The notes below the pieces were generated by a model. The model ran no database searches and was not told where the DNA came from. It was given only the letters and a program-made list of their open reading frames with translations. 64,000 nucleotides of DNA from positions 1-64,000 of the forward strand of contig JAIMKW010000005.1 of assembly GCA_020692215.1 (NCBI GenBank), written 5' to 3'. A program made the translations under genes and the position numbers. Within the stretch, counting starts at the first letter, position 1. Each line of letters starts with the position of its first letter. Below are positions 33,439-41,752 of this stretch, one piece after another. Source of the stretch: Sandarakinorhabdus sp. (GTDB lineage Bacteria; Pseudomonadota; Alphaproteobacteria; Sphingomonadales; Sphingomonadaceae).

Positions 33439-36072
33439 ATGCGCATTCGTGCACTTCTTCTTGCGTCTCTTGTACTTCCGGCCGCCCCGGCCTTCGCGCA
33501 GGACAGTGCCGATGCCGTGGACAGCAACGACACCATCATCGTGACCGGCACGCGCCGGACCGACCGGCTGGTGGTGGATTCGCCGGTTCCAATCGATGTG
33601 ATAGGCGGCGCAGCGCTGCAGCAATCGGGCCTGACGGAAACCAACAGGCTGCTGCGCGACCTGGTGCCGAGCTTCAACTTCCCGCAGCCATCCATCACCG
33701 ATGGCACCGACGTGATCCGCCCGGCGACGCTGCGCGGGCTGGGCGCTGACCAGACGCTGGTGCTGGTGAACGGCAAGCGGCGGCATGCCTCTGCGCTGCT
33801 GAACATCAACGGATCGGTCGGCCGCGGCACGCAGGCTGTGGACATCAACCAGATTCCCGCTTCGGCGCTGGCGCGGATCGAGGTGCTGCGCGATGGCGCG
33901 GCGGCGCAATATGGATCGGATGCCATTGCTGGCGTGATCAACTTCCAGCTGAACGAGGCACGATCGGGCGCGCGCTTTTCGGCCACCTATGGCGGCTATG
34001 TGACGAGCATCGACGGTGTGAACGAGGTGACGGGGCTGGTGCTCGGCCCGAACGGGCAGCCGACGCTGGCGGCGGACGGCACGCTGGCGGTGCAGGACAC
34101 CGGCAAGAAGCTGCGGGTGAACGACGGCAATGTGCTGACGCTTTCCTCCAACTTCGGGCTTCCGCTGGGCCCCGAGGGCTTTGCCAATGTGACGGTGGAA
34201 TATCGCGACCGCGAGCCGACCAACCGCACCGGCTATGACCGGCGGACGGTGTACAACATCGTTGGCGGGGTTCGCGATCCGCGCGAGCAGACCTTCGACC
34301 GCCGTTCGCACCGCTATGGGGATGCCAAGACCGAGGATATCAACCTGTTCCTGAACATGGGGATTCCGCTGGATGACCGGGTGAGCGCCTATGCTTTTGC
34401 CAGCTATGGCGAGCGCGACGGGGAATCGGGTGGCTTCTACCGGAACCCGAGCGATGCGCGGAACGTGGTTGCCATCTACCCGGATGGCTTCCTGCCGCTG
34501 ATCACGACCAAGACCAAGGATTTCTCGGTCACCGGCGGCCTGAAGGGCGACTTCGGCGGCTGGAACTGGGACCTTTCGATGCAATATGGGCAGAACAAGG
34601 TCGACTTCCGGATTATCAACACGCTGAACGCATCGCTGGGCGCTGCTAGCGCGACCGAGTTCGATGCCGGCGGGCTGACCTATAACCAATGGGTGAACAA
34701 CCTGGATGTCAGCCGCGAATTTGCAGTGGACTGGGTTTCGCGGTTCACGCTGGCCTTTGGCCTTGAGTATCGTCGCGAGACCTTTGCGGTTCGCGCGGGC
34801 GAGCCTGACAGCTATCGTTCGGGCGGGGTGACCATCAACCAGAACAACCCGCTGAACAGCAGCACGGCGGGTGCGGCGCCCGGATCGCAGGTGTTTCCGG
34901 GCTTCCAGCCGGAAATTGGCGGTGTGCGGGTGACGGGCTCCAACGCGCGCGAGAATGTGTCGGCCTATGCCGAGTTGGACATCGACATCATCGAGAACTG
35001 GAACCTCCAGCTTGCCGGCCGGTATGAAAATTATTCCGACTTCGGATCGGACTGGAACTGGAAAGCGGCGACGCGCTTTGCGCTGACCGACTGGCTGGCG
35101 GTTCGAGGTTCGGTTTCAACCGGGTTCCGGGCGCCCGGCGTGGCGCAGCAGTTCTTTGCAGCGGCGGCCACCAACAATGTGGCCGGAACGCTGGTGGATG
35201 CCGTGACGCTTCCGGTGGGGAACCCGGTTGCGCAGGCGCTTGGTTCATCGCCGCTTGAGCCTGAGACGGCCGTGAACTGGTCTGTCGGAACGGTTGTCAC
35301 GCCGTTTTCGGGCCTGAGCTTCACCTTTGACTATTATCAGATCGATATCGACAACCGGATCGTGCTGACCGAGAACCTGACGGCGACGCGCGATGCCGCC
35401 GGCAATCCATCGGGAAGCAACCCCGGCCGGGCCATTGCCGAGATCCTCAACAACGCCGGGTTCAACACGATTTCTGCGGCGCGCTTCTTCATCAACGGGA
35501 TCGACACACGAACGAAGGGTTTTGATGCCATCGCCGCCTATCGTTTCGATGTCGGCGAGCATGGGCGGATTGGCCTGACGGCGGGCTACAACTGGAACGA
35601 GAACCGGATCACCGGCCGTTCCGATACGCCGGGCGCTTTGAACCAGGTGCCGGGCATCAACCTGTTCGGACGGCTGGAATCGCTGCGGATCGAGCGCGGG
35701 CAGCCCAAGGACAAGATCAACCTGGGCTTTGACTATGACCAGAAGTGGCTGGGGCTGACGCTGCGCGGCAACCGTTTCGGCGAGGTACTGGCTCCTGGCG
35801 CGAACGAGTTCACCGACCTGCTGATCAAATCGGCCTGGGTTGTGGATGCCGAGGTGCGTGTGGAACCGATGGGCGGGCTGGAGATTGCCTTTGGCGCGAA
35901 CAACCTGTTCGACAAATACCCGACAGTGAACCCGACCGGGGTTGGCGTGGACCCGGTGACAGGGGCCCCGCGGAATTATTCCGCGAACAATTATTTCCTG
36001 CCGTTTTCGAGCTTCTCGCCCTTCGGGTTCAACGGGCGGTTCCTCTATGGCCGGGTGAGCTATCGCTTCTGA
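33439..36072 (+). CDS. TonB-dependent receptor
   Basis: An 877-residue outer-membrane receptor. Signal peptide MRIRALLLASLVLPAAPAFA, then a TonB box (TIIVTGTRR at about residue 34) and a plug domain (LRGLGADQTLVLVNGKRRHASALLNI, VEVLRDGAAAQYGSDAIAGVINF-like IEVLRDGAAAQYGSDAIAG). The beta-barrel fills the rest and ends FLYGRVSYRF with the terminal Phe needed for BAM-mediated insertion. The substrate is unknown; the plug resembles sphingomonad receptors for organic substrates rather than classic siderophore receptors. AAAGG lies before the start ATG. A strong hairpin terminator follows 22 bases after the stop. Confidence 0.95.
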   Translation: MRIRALLLASLVLPAAPAFAQDSADAVDSNDTIIVTGTRRTDRLVVDSPVPIDVIGGAALQQSGLTETNRLLRDLVPSFNFPQPSITDGTDVIRPATLRGLGADQTLVLVNGKRRHASALLNINGSVGRGTQAVDINQIPASALARIEVLRDGAAAQYGSDAIAGVINFQLNEARSGARFSATYGGYVTSIDGVNEVTGLVLGPNGQPTLAADGTLAVQDTGKKLRVNDGNVLTLSSNFGLPLGPEGFANVTVEYRDREPTNRTGYDRRTVYNIVGGVRDPREQTFDRRSHRYGDAKTEDINLFLNMGIPLDDRVSAYAFASYGERDGESGGFYRNPSDARNVVAIYPDGFLPLITTKTKDFSVTGGLKGDFGGWNWDLSMQYGQNKVDFRIINTLNASLGAASATEFDAGGLTYNQWVNNLDVSREFAVDWVSRFTLAFGLEYRRETFAVRAGEPDSYRSGGVTINQNNPLNSSTAGAAPGSQVFPGFQPEIGGVRVTGSNARENVSAYAELDIDIIENWNLQLAGRYENYSDFGSDWNWKAATRFALTDWLAVRGSVSTGFRAPGVAQQFFAAAATNNVAGTLVDAVTLPVGNPVAQALGSSPLEPETAVNWSVGTVVTPFSGLSFTFDYYQIDIDNRIVLTENLTATRDAAGNPSGSNPGRAIAEILNNAGFNTISAARFFINGIDTRTKGFDAIAAYRFDVGEHGRIGLTAGYNWNENRITGRSDTPGALNQVPGINLFGRLESLRIERGQPKDKINLGFDYDQKWLGLTLRGNRFGEVLAPGANEFTDLLIKSAWVVDAEVRVEPMGGLEIAFGANNLFDKYPTVNPTGVGVDPVTGAPRNYSANNYFLPFSSFSPFGFNGRFLYGRVSYRF

Positions 36073-36094
36073 GACGAAGTTCTGGCTGATAACG

Positions 36095-36126
36095 AAAAAG
36101 GGCGGGGGATGAACCCCGCCCTTTTT
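36095..36126. terminator. Bidirectional intrinsic terminator
   Basis: A perfect 13-bp stem with AAAAAGGGCGGGG on the left arm (36095-36107), a 6-base loop, and the complement CCCCGCCCTTTTT on the right arm (36114-36126). The A-run and T-run make it work in both directions. It serves the TonB receptor on the plus strand and hspQ on the minus strand, whose stop codons flank it. Confidence 0.92.
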
Positions 36127-36171
36127 GTTTGGCCTGGTTTGTGTGTGGCTTGGCCGTTTGGTGGGTGCAGA

Positions 36172-36597
36172 TCAGTTCCGGCTTTGTGGCCTCAGGATGT
36201 AGCGACCGTTCTTGTAGGCATCGAAGATCTGGCTGACGGCCGGGTGCCGGACGGGTTCATCCTCGTCGTCGGGCAGGAGGTTTTGCTGGCTGACATAGGC
36301 GACATAGGCCGTTTCATCATTTTCGGCCAGGAGATGGTAGAAGGGCTGGTCTCGGCTGGGGCGCACCTCTTCGGGAATGGCTTCCCACCATTCCTCGCTG
36401 TTGGCGAATTGTGGATCCACATCGAAGATCACGCCGCGAAAGGGGAACAGGCGGTGCTTGACCACATCGCCGATACCGAAGCGGGCCTGTGCCACGGCGC
36501 CACTTTTGATCAAGCTGCCCGAACCGGTGCCGGATGAAGCGCTGCCGCCGGAACCGGCGCCGGCCGCAGCAGGTGTGCCTTGTTGCATGTGCGTCAT
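36172..36597 (-). CDS. hspQ: Heat shock protein HspQ with low-complexity N-terminal extension
   Basis: A 141-residue protein. From about residue 37 it is a complete HspQ/YccV domain: ARFGIGDVVKHRLFPFRGVIFDVDPQFANSEEWWEAIPEEVRPSRDQPFYHLLAENDETAYVAYVSQQNLLPDDEDEPVRHP, ending near a short variable tail. HspQ modulates the Lon protease and DnaA stability in enterobacteria. Residues 5-30 are an Ala/Gly/Ser-rich extension (AAAGAGSGGSASSGTGSGS) not found in the shorter enterobacterial protein. The start ATG at 36597 could instead be at 36588. A terminator shared with the TonB receptor lies downstream. Confidence 0.92.
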   Translation of the reverse strand: MTHMQQGTPAAAGAGSGGSASSGTGSGSLIKSGAVAQARFGIGDVVKHRLFPFRGVIFDVDPQFANSEEWWEAIPEEVRPSRDQPFYHLLAENDETAYVAYVSQQNLLPDDEDEPVRHPAVSQIFDAYKNGRYILRPQSRN

Positions 36598-36729
36598 CTT
36601 TTCCGACCTGTAGGAGATCAGGATATAGGAACGAACAGCCGGCTGCAAAGGGCATCGGGCTTGTGTTTACAGGATGTCACGTCTATTCCCGCCCGTTGCT
36701 GGTGACCACGGCAACAAGCAGAGCGTGCG

Positions 36730-36819
<90 letters not shown>

Positions 36820-36971
36820 CGCCCCGTTTCTGGATGTCTCCGCCCATATCACTCCCTGCGAAAATAGCTAATCGCCCCTGAGGGATAGCCAAGCGATAAC
36901 GCCTCCTGCCGACTCTTACGGTATCCTGCCATCTCAGTTATGATGTGGGACAAAGTGAGGGGCTAAGAGAC

Positions 36972-38168
36972 ATGCCGAAACTAACGGATACCGCGGTGAG
37001 GGCGGCCAAGCTGCCAGGGCGCTATGGTGACGGTGCCGGCCTGATCCTGCACGTGCGGGCCAGCGGCTCCAAGAATTGGCTGGTGCGTGTCCAGAAGAAC
37101 GGACGGCGGCGGGACATTGGCCTTGGCGGCTATCCCAAGCTCAAACTCGCCGACGCGCGCAAGCGGGCCGAGCTGGTGCGATCGCAGGTGGAGCTGGGGC
37201 TGGACCCTATCGTGGAGCGCAAGCGCGCGGCTGGAGTGCCGACCTTTGCCCAGGCCTCGGCCACGCGCCATGCCGAACTGGCCAAGACATTCCGAAATGC
37301 CAAGCATCGGGCGCAGTGGCTGACAAGCCTCGACGCCTATGCCTTTCCAACGCTCGGTTCAGTCGGTGTGGATACCGTCACGGCAGCAACGGTGCGCGAT
37401 GCTCTGATGCCGATCTGGCTGGACAAGCCGGAGACGGCGCGGCGGGTGCTGCAGCGGATTACCGATGTGCTGACATGGGCGGTCGCCAAGCAATACCGCC
37501 CGGACATGCCGTTGCTGTCGGCCAAGGGGCTCAGGATGCCCAAGCAGCCCAAGGGGCAGGTGCACCATGCGGCGATGCCCTTCGATGCCGTCCCGGCCTT
37601 CCTCGGGCTTCTCAGGGAGCGTGACGGCATCTCGCGCATTGCGCTCGAAGCATTGATCCTGACGGCCGCGCGGTCCGGAGAAATCCGCGGCGCGACCTGG
37701 AGGGAGGTTGATCTGGAGGCCGGCCTCTGGACCGTGCCAGCCAAACGAATGAAGGCAGGCAAGGACCATGTAGTTCCGCTTTCCGCCGCCGCCAAAGACG
37801 CCCTTCGAAGGGCCCAGCCGTATCGCCGGCCAGTTGGCGCCGACATCGCCGACAGCGATCTGGTGTTTCCCGGCATGGTGAAGGGCAAACCGCTTTCGGA
37901 CATGGCGCTGACCAAGCTTTTGCGGGATCTTGATATTGGCTGCACCGCCCATGGCTTCCGCTCCAGCTTCCGGGATTGGGCAGCCGAGCGCACGACCTTT
38001 CCAGCCGAAGTCGCAGAAATGGCGCTGGCTCACACGATTGGCTCCAAGGTCGAAGCCGCCTACCGCCGGGGCAATCTGCTAGAGAAGCGGCGCGACTTGA
38101 TGGGCGCATGGGGGCGGTTCGTGACCGGCGAAAGTGGCGCCGTTGTCCAGCTTCGGAGCGGGTCGTGA
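36972..38168 (+). CDS. int: Tyrosine-type site-specific integrase
   Basis: A 398-residue P4-type integrase. The N-terminal DUF4102-like domain reads LTDTAVRAAKLPGRYGDGAGLILHVRASGSKNWLVR. The core-binding domain follows, and the catalytic domain has Arg in LTAARSGEIRGATW, Lys near MKAGKDHVVPL, HGFRSSFRDWAAE (His-x-x-Arg), the second His in MALAHTIGSKVEAAY and the nucleophile Tyr in the same motif. All catalytic residues are present, so it should be active. The start ATG at 36972 is preferred over a GTG at 36945. It sits 153 bases from the tRNA end and overlaps the next gene by 4 bases (GTGA). Confidence 0.96.
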   Translation: MPKLTDTAVRAAKLPGRYGDGAGLILHVRASGSKNWLVRVQKNGRRRDIGLGGYPKLKLADARKRAELVRSQVELGLDPIVERKRAAGVPTFAQASATRHAELAKTFRNAKHRAQWLTSLDAYAFPTLGSVGVDTVTAATVRDALMPIWLDKPETARRVLQRITDVLTWAVAKQYRPDMPLLSAKGLRMPKQPKGQVHHAAMPFDAVPAFLGLLRERDGISRIALEALILTAARSGEIRGATWREVDLEAGLWTVPAKRMKAGKDHVVPLSAAAKDALRRAQPYRRPVGADIADSDLVFPGMVKGKPLSDMALTKLLRDLDIGCTAHGFRSSFRDWAAERTTFPAEVAEMALAHTIGSKVEAAYRRGNLLEKRRDLMGAWGRFVTGESGAVVQLRSGS

Positions 38169-38791
38169 GCAAGCCAAAAAAGGCGGACTGGCCGCCTTCT
38201 CCGCAAAGGTGGGCAGAACTGCTCGACCAAAGGGGCGCAAACTTTCTCGAGGCAGATTCCACCGAAAAGCGACAAGAAGCGGCTGCCATGCTCCTCAATG
38301 CTGTAAGCTGCATGCTGAGGCACCAGGGACTGGGTAGGTCGACCCCAGAAGCAACCAAGGCACTAGGAGAAATCGCACTCGTTCTGTTGGAACTGGCCGA
38401 GGGTCTGCGTCCGAAAATGATCGAGGCAAGGAAGCGAGGTAGTGGCCGTCCACCGGCAGGCTTTCATGAGATGCAGAGGCGTCTGGCAGTTGCTGCCAGC
38501 GTAGAGTTTCTAAACCGCAGCGGGACCAAGATGGCGGATGCACGCAAGATGGTATCCGCAATTTGGGGTGGAGAGGGCTTCAAAGTTTCACCCACAACAG
38601 CGTTCAACTGGCATGTAGAGTATTCTGGACGTCTGAATCGTCACGGACTTGAAGGAGAAGATCTAAGGGCAATGCTCGATTTCGCATCACTCCTGGACCA
38701 ACTGCAGGCGTTCGAATCTCGCACTGCGGGGGGAGATGGAGGTGATCTGGCCACAGCCGCCATCCGCAATCTTGCCCAGAGGCATCGATAG
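38165..38791 (+). CDS. Hypothetical island protein downstream of int
   Basis: A 208-residue protein that I do not recognise. It begins with GTG at 38165, overlapping the integrase stop (GTGA), so it is translationally coupled to int. It is hydrophilic with no signal peptide or membrane segment. The N-terminal half is helical and acidic; a basic segment KMIEARKRGSGRPP lies in the middle. The C-terminal part, including ADARKMVSAIW and SPTTAFNWHVEYSG, has the spacing of a helix-turn-helix-like unit. A DNA-binding or regulatory role in the element is only a guess. Its position between int and an AlpA-like gene suggests a control function. Confidence 0.75.
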   Translation: MSKPKKADWPPSPQRWAELLDQRGANFLEADSTEKRQEAAAMLLNAVSCMLRHQGLGRSTPEATKALGEIALVLLELAEGLRPKMIEARKRGSGRPPAGFHEMQRRLAVAASVEFLNRSGTKMADARKMVSAIWGGEGFKVSPTTAFNWHVEYSGRLNRHGLEGEDLRAMLDFASLLDQLQAFESRTAGGDGGDLATAAIRNLAQRHR

Positions 38792-38870
38792 CTATTCCAA
38801 CAAACTGGGATTTTTCTGAACGGTTTCAGGACACACAAGGACGGCACCCTAAACATAAACGAGGTGCCTA

Positions 38871-39059
38871 ATGAATATATCTCAACTGCTTAGCGTCGAC
38901 GATTTCTGCCACGAGTTCAGAGTGAGCCGCCCTACGGCTTACCGACTGGCAGCCAAAGGAGAGATCCCGCTAATCAAGATCGGACGCTCGACACGCATTC
39001 GCCGCGTCGATGCCGAGGCTTGGGCTGAACGTCTTCCTGTCGTTGGGGGAGATAGCTGA
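38871..39059 (+). CDS. AlpA/excisionase-like helix-turn-helix protein
   Basis: A 62-residue DNA-binding protein of the MerR-like excisionase/AlpA kind. The winged helix pattern is LLSVDDFCHEFRVSRPTAYRLAAKGEIPLIKIGRSTRIRRVDAEAWAERL: a recognition helix (SRPTAYRLAAKG) followed by the KIGRSTRIRR wing. Proteins of this type are directionality factors or activators of integrase in P4-like and satellite elements. It is followed after one base by another small ORF (TGAAATG), so the two are co-translated. I infer a role in excision or in control of the helicase gene. Confidence 0.88.
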   Translation: MNISQLLSVDDFCHEFRVSRPTAYRLAAKGEIPLIKIGRSTRIRRVDAEAWAERLPVVGGDS

Positions 39060-39060
39060 A

Positions 39061-39351
39061 ATGAAAACCCCCCGAGCCCGGAAGAGGAAGGGCGGTGAAG
39101 CGTTTGACGGCGCTTCATCGTTCGACAAAAACTCTCCCCAGATCGCAACGGTCTCCGCGCTGGACGCTTACGGAGCCTCGCAATCTCAAGCCCGGCTGGA
39201 TGAAGCCAAGGCGCGCACGCTGGAGGCAATTTCACCCGCTGGCGAACGTGATGCTGCACGCTTGAGGGCGTGGATCAGATTTCGAGACGATGAGGCGCTG
39301 AAGCGGCTGATCCCCGCCATCCTGGCGTCAAGGCCGGAGACAACAGAATGA
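39061..39351 (+). CDS. Small hypothetical island protein
   Basis: A 96-residue protein starting one base after the AlpA-like stop and overlapping the helicase start by 4 bases (ATGA at 39348-39351). The N-terminus is strongly basic (MKTPRARKRKGGEAF), and the C-terminus is helical with alternating charges (ERDAARLRAWIRFRDDEALKRLI). No family is recognised. The tight packing between a DNA-binding protein and a helicase suggests a replication or loading accessory role for the element, which is inference. The ORF is supported by its position and translational coupling rather than by homology. Confidence 0.65.
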   Translation: MKTPRARKRKGGEAFDGASSFDKNSPQIATVSALDAYGASQSQARLDEAKARTLEAISPAGERDAARLRAWIRFRDDEALKRLIPAILASRPETTE

Positions 39352-40685
39352 ACGCGGCACCGTGGTCTGGGAAACGGAGCGACCCAGGACCCGTGCAGGC
39401 GAATTGCGCGGTCGAGCTTCCGAATTGTGCGGTGCCAGATTTCGAGGGCGTGAAGCCTTCGGATTTTTGGGCGCACCTTCCATCCAACACGTTCATTTTC
39501 AGCCCTACACGCGAGATGTGGCCCGCTAGCAGCGTAAATGCTGTGCTCGGCAAGATAGGAACGCAAACGGCGTCGAATTGGTTAGCGACCCATCGAGCTG
39601 TCCATCAAATGACCTGGGCGCCGGGAATGCCTGAGGTGATACACGACCGGCTGGTGGACAGCGGCGGCTGGATAGAAAAACCCGGCACCGCGATCTTCAA
39701 CCAGTATCGCGAGCCGGCACTTATGCCGGGCGATGCCTTTGCGGCGGGGCCATGGGTGGACCATGTGCGGCGGGTGTATCCTGCCGAAGCCGAGCATCTG
39801 TTCGACTGGGTCGCCCACCGGGTGCAGCGGCCCGACATCAAGTGCAATCACGCTGTGGTTCTGGGCGGCGGGCAAGGCATTGGCAAAGACACCATCTTGG
39901 AGCCGGTAAAGGCGGCGGTGGGGCCATGGAACTTCGCGGACATCGGACCATCGTCTGCCATGGGGCGCTTCAACGGCTTCCTGAAGTCTGTCATCCTTCG
40001 CATATCTGAGGCGCGCGACCTGGGTGACCATGATCGCTTCGGCTTCTACGATCGAACCAAGACATGGATTGCCGCACCACCGGATGTTCACCGGATCGAC
40101 GAGAAGAACCGGCAGGAGTACATAGCGTTCAACGTCTGTGGAGTGGTCATCACCACCAACCGCAAGGACGCGCTACACTTGGAGCCTGATGATAGGCGCC
40201 ACTTGGTGGCGTGGAGTACGGCTGAAAAATCGAACTTTCCCCCAGAGTACTGGACCCGGCTGTATTGCTGGTTCGACACCGGCGGAAACGAGGCGGTGTT
40301 GGCGTGGTTGCTGGCACGCGACTTGTCCGGCTTCGACCCCAAAGCACCACCACCAAAAACCAGTGCTTTCTGGGAGATCGTCCGGTCTGCAATCAGTGGT
40401 GAGGCGCTCGCGATGCGCGATGCCTTGGAGGCGATGGCGTGGCCCGATGCCGTCACCATCCCGATGATCAAGGACGTGGCGCCGGCAGACTTTGCCGCAT
40501 GGCTTACAGATCGGAAGAACAGTCGGGCCATGCCGCATCGGTTCACCGACTGCGGATACGAGACAAGCGCCAACCCAGACAGCGAGTGCGGCCGCTACGT
40601 CATCCAAGGTCAGCGCATCATGGTCTATGTGAAGCGACAGCTTTCGCCTAAGGAACGGCGCGAGGCGATTAGATTGCTATTGTAG
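39348..40685 (+). CDS. Phage/satellite SF3-type helicase (DUF5906-like)
   Basis: A 445-residue ATPase. Walker A is GGGQGIGKDTIL (173-184, K180), within the context HAVVLGGGQGIGKD typical of the virulence-associated E/DUF5906 helicases of phages and satellites. The sensor region VCGVVITTNRKDALHLEPDDRRHLVAW (asparagine and arginine of superfamily 3) follows. The N-terminal 150 residues have no primase motifs I can see, so it may be a helicase needing a separate primase, or one that acts alone. It probably unwinds or initiates replication of the excised element. It is the last gene of the tight int-to-helicase module. Confidence 0.85.
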   Translation: MNAAPWSGKRSDPGPVQANCAVELPNCAVPDFEGVKPSDFWAHLPSNTFIFSPTREMWPASSVNAVLGKIGTQTASNWLATHRAVHQMTWAPGMPEVIHDRLVDSGGWIEKPGTAIFNQYREPALMPGDAFAAGPWVDHVRRVYPAEAEHLFDWVAHRVQRPDIKCNHAVVLGGGQGIGKDTILEPVKAAVGPWNFADIGPSSAMGRFNGFLKSVILRISEARDLGDHDRFGFYDRTKTWIAAPPDVHRIDEKNRQEYIAFNVCGVVITTNRKDALHLEPDDRRHLVAWSTAEKSNFPPEYWTRLYCWFDTGGNEAVLAWLLARDLSGFDPKAPPPKTSAFWEIVRSAISGEALAMRDALEAMAWPDAVTIPMIKDVAPADFAAWLTDRKNSRAMPHRFTDCGYETSANPDSECGRYVIQGQRIMVYVKRQLSPKERREAIRLLL

Positions 40686-41282
40686 GCGGTTAGGCCGAGT
40701 TTCCTGACACCAATGTCATGGTTGCCATGATTTTAGATCTTGTATTTACGCACACGCTTTCTTGAGAGTGATGATGCAGCATGGCTGGCTATAGCAGTGA
40801 AAAGCCGAACCATGTCATTCATGGCAATCGCGGCTTGACCACCAGCCGAGGGCCTTGGAAGCCGGTGCCCAATGCAGACCGAAGGGGACCTTACAAACAT
40901 GCATGTCGATGATAGCGAACGCGGTGCTGTCAGTTCGGGATGGGCGACGTGGCCAGATACTCGTCGAGCAGGACACAGCACGAAAAAACCCCAGCGTCCA
41001 GAACGATGGACCAGGGTGTCTGTGCCATAAGACAGGTTAGCATGCCAGGACGAAAGCAGCCTGCGTCGAGGGGCGCGAAAACTCTATTTTAAAGGATGCG
41101 CGCGCGTGCGCGCGTGAGGCAGTAAGCAAAAGCGTAAGAAATATGCCGCATCGGCCAAACCGATCTGAGTACCATCCCGAGTCTTCAGTGACATCGCATC
41201 GACCAAATCGCTTTCGGCAGAGGGATACCTTTGGCGAGTTGATCACGTCGGACGATCGAGGAGGCAGCACCTTTCGCCCAAA
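40686..41282. other. Long non-coding or unrecognised stretch in the island
   Basis: About 600 bases with lower GC than the host genes and no ORF I can support. It includes a 20-base alternating purine-pyrimidine tract at 41097-41116 (GCGCGC...GTG type) that could adopt Z-form DNA. The position after the helicase, near the end of the replication module, would suit an element replication origin or cos/pac-like site, but I see no iteron array by eye. Confidence 0.4.
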
Positions 41283-41570
41283 TTAAATGCCCTTCATTAG
41301 CTGTCCAAGAAAGTATACCGCGCTATATGTGATCAAGTGCAAAATAAATACCCCAAGGAACAAGGACACAGTGCCAAACCAAAGTCCGTTTTTGTTACCT
41401 GCAATTTCAGCCACATTTTGCCTCGCCATTTTCATCACTTTTCTTGTTCTGAGCATCCATAGAAACGTCAATAAAATGACCCAGAATACGACAACGAAAT
41501 AGGGGCGATCATAAGTCAAAAATAGCGTTGATAATACCACGAACGAAACTACATCAAACAGCCTAATCAT
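41283..41570 (-). CDS. Small hypothetical membrane protein
   Basis: A 95-residue ORF with three strongly hydrophobic segments: VVSFVVLSTLFLTY, VVVFWVILLTFLWML and TVSLFLGVFILHLITYSAVYFLG. A basic stretch (RTRKVMKMARQ) follows the second segment. The amphipathic pattern and good membrane-helix lengths make chance unlikely, but there is no recognised family. It lies on the minus strand in an AT-rich part of the island, opposite to its neighbours. A role in superinfection or defence, common for small membrane proteins in satellites, is speculative. Confidence 0.5.
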   Translation of the reverse strand: MIRLFDVVSFVVLSTLFLTYDRPYFVVVFWVILLTFLWMLRTRKVMKMARQNVAEIAGNKNGLWFGTVSLFLGVFILHLITYSAVYFLGQLMKGI

Positions 41571-41752
41571 ATGCCGTCACCCCGCGAAAATTTGGATTGA
41601 TCGTCGAAAATCACTATATGTCAGACCAAATGGCAATCCATTGATTTTCTGACCCCCTCTGCATTTGCGGCAGAGTTGTCGATCCACCCCTACAGATTGG
41701 GTCAACAGTGTTTGATGTTGATTCGCCTTCGCACCCTTGGCCTTGTGGCGCA

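Noticed and set aside
40686..41282. Iteron-type replication origin after the helicase gene
   Set aside because: I could not find repeated motifs at regular spacing; only the alternating purine-pyrimidine tract stands out.
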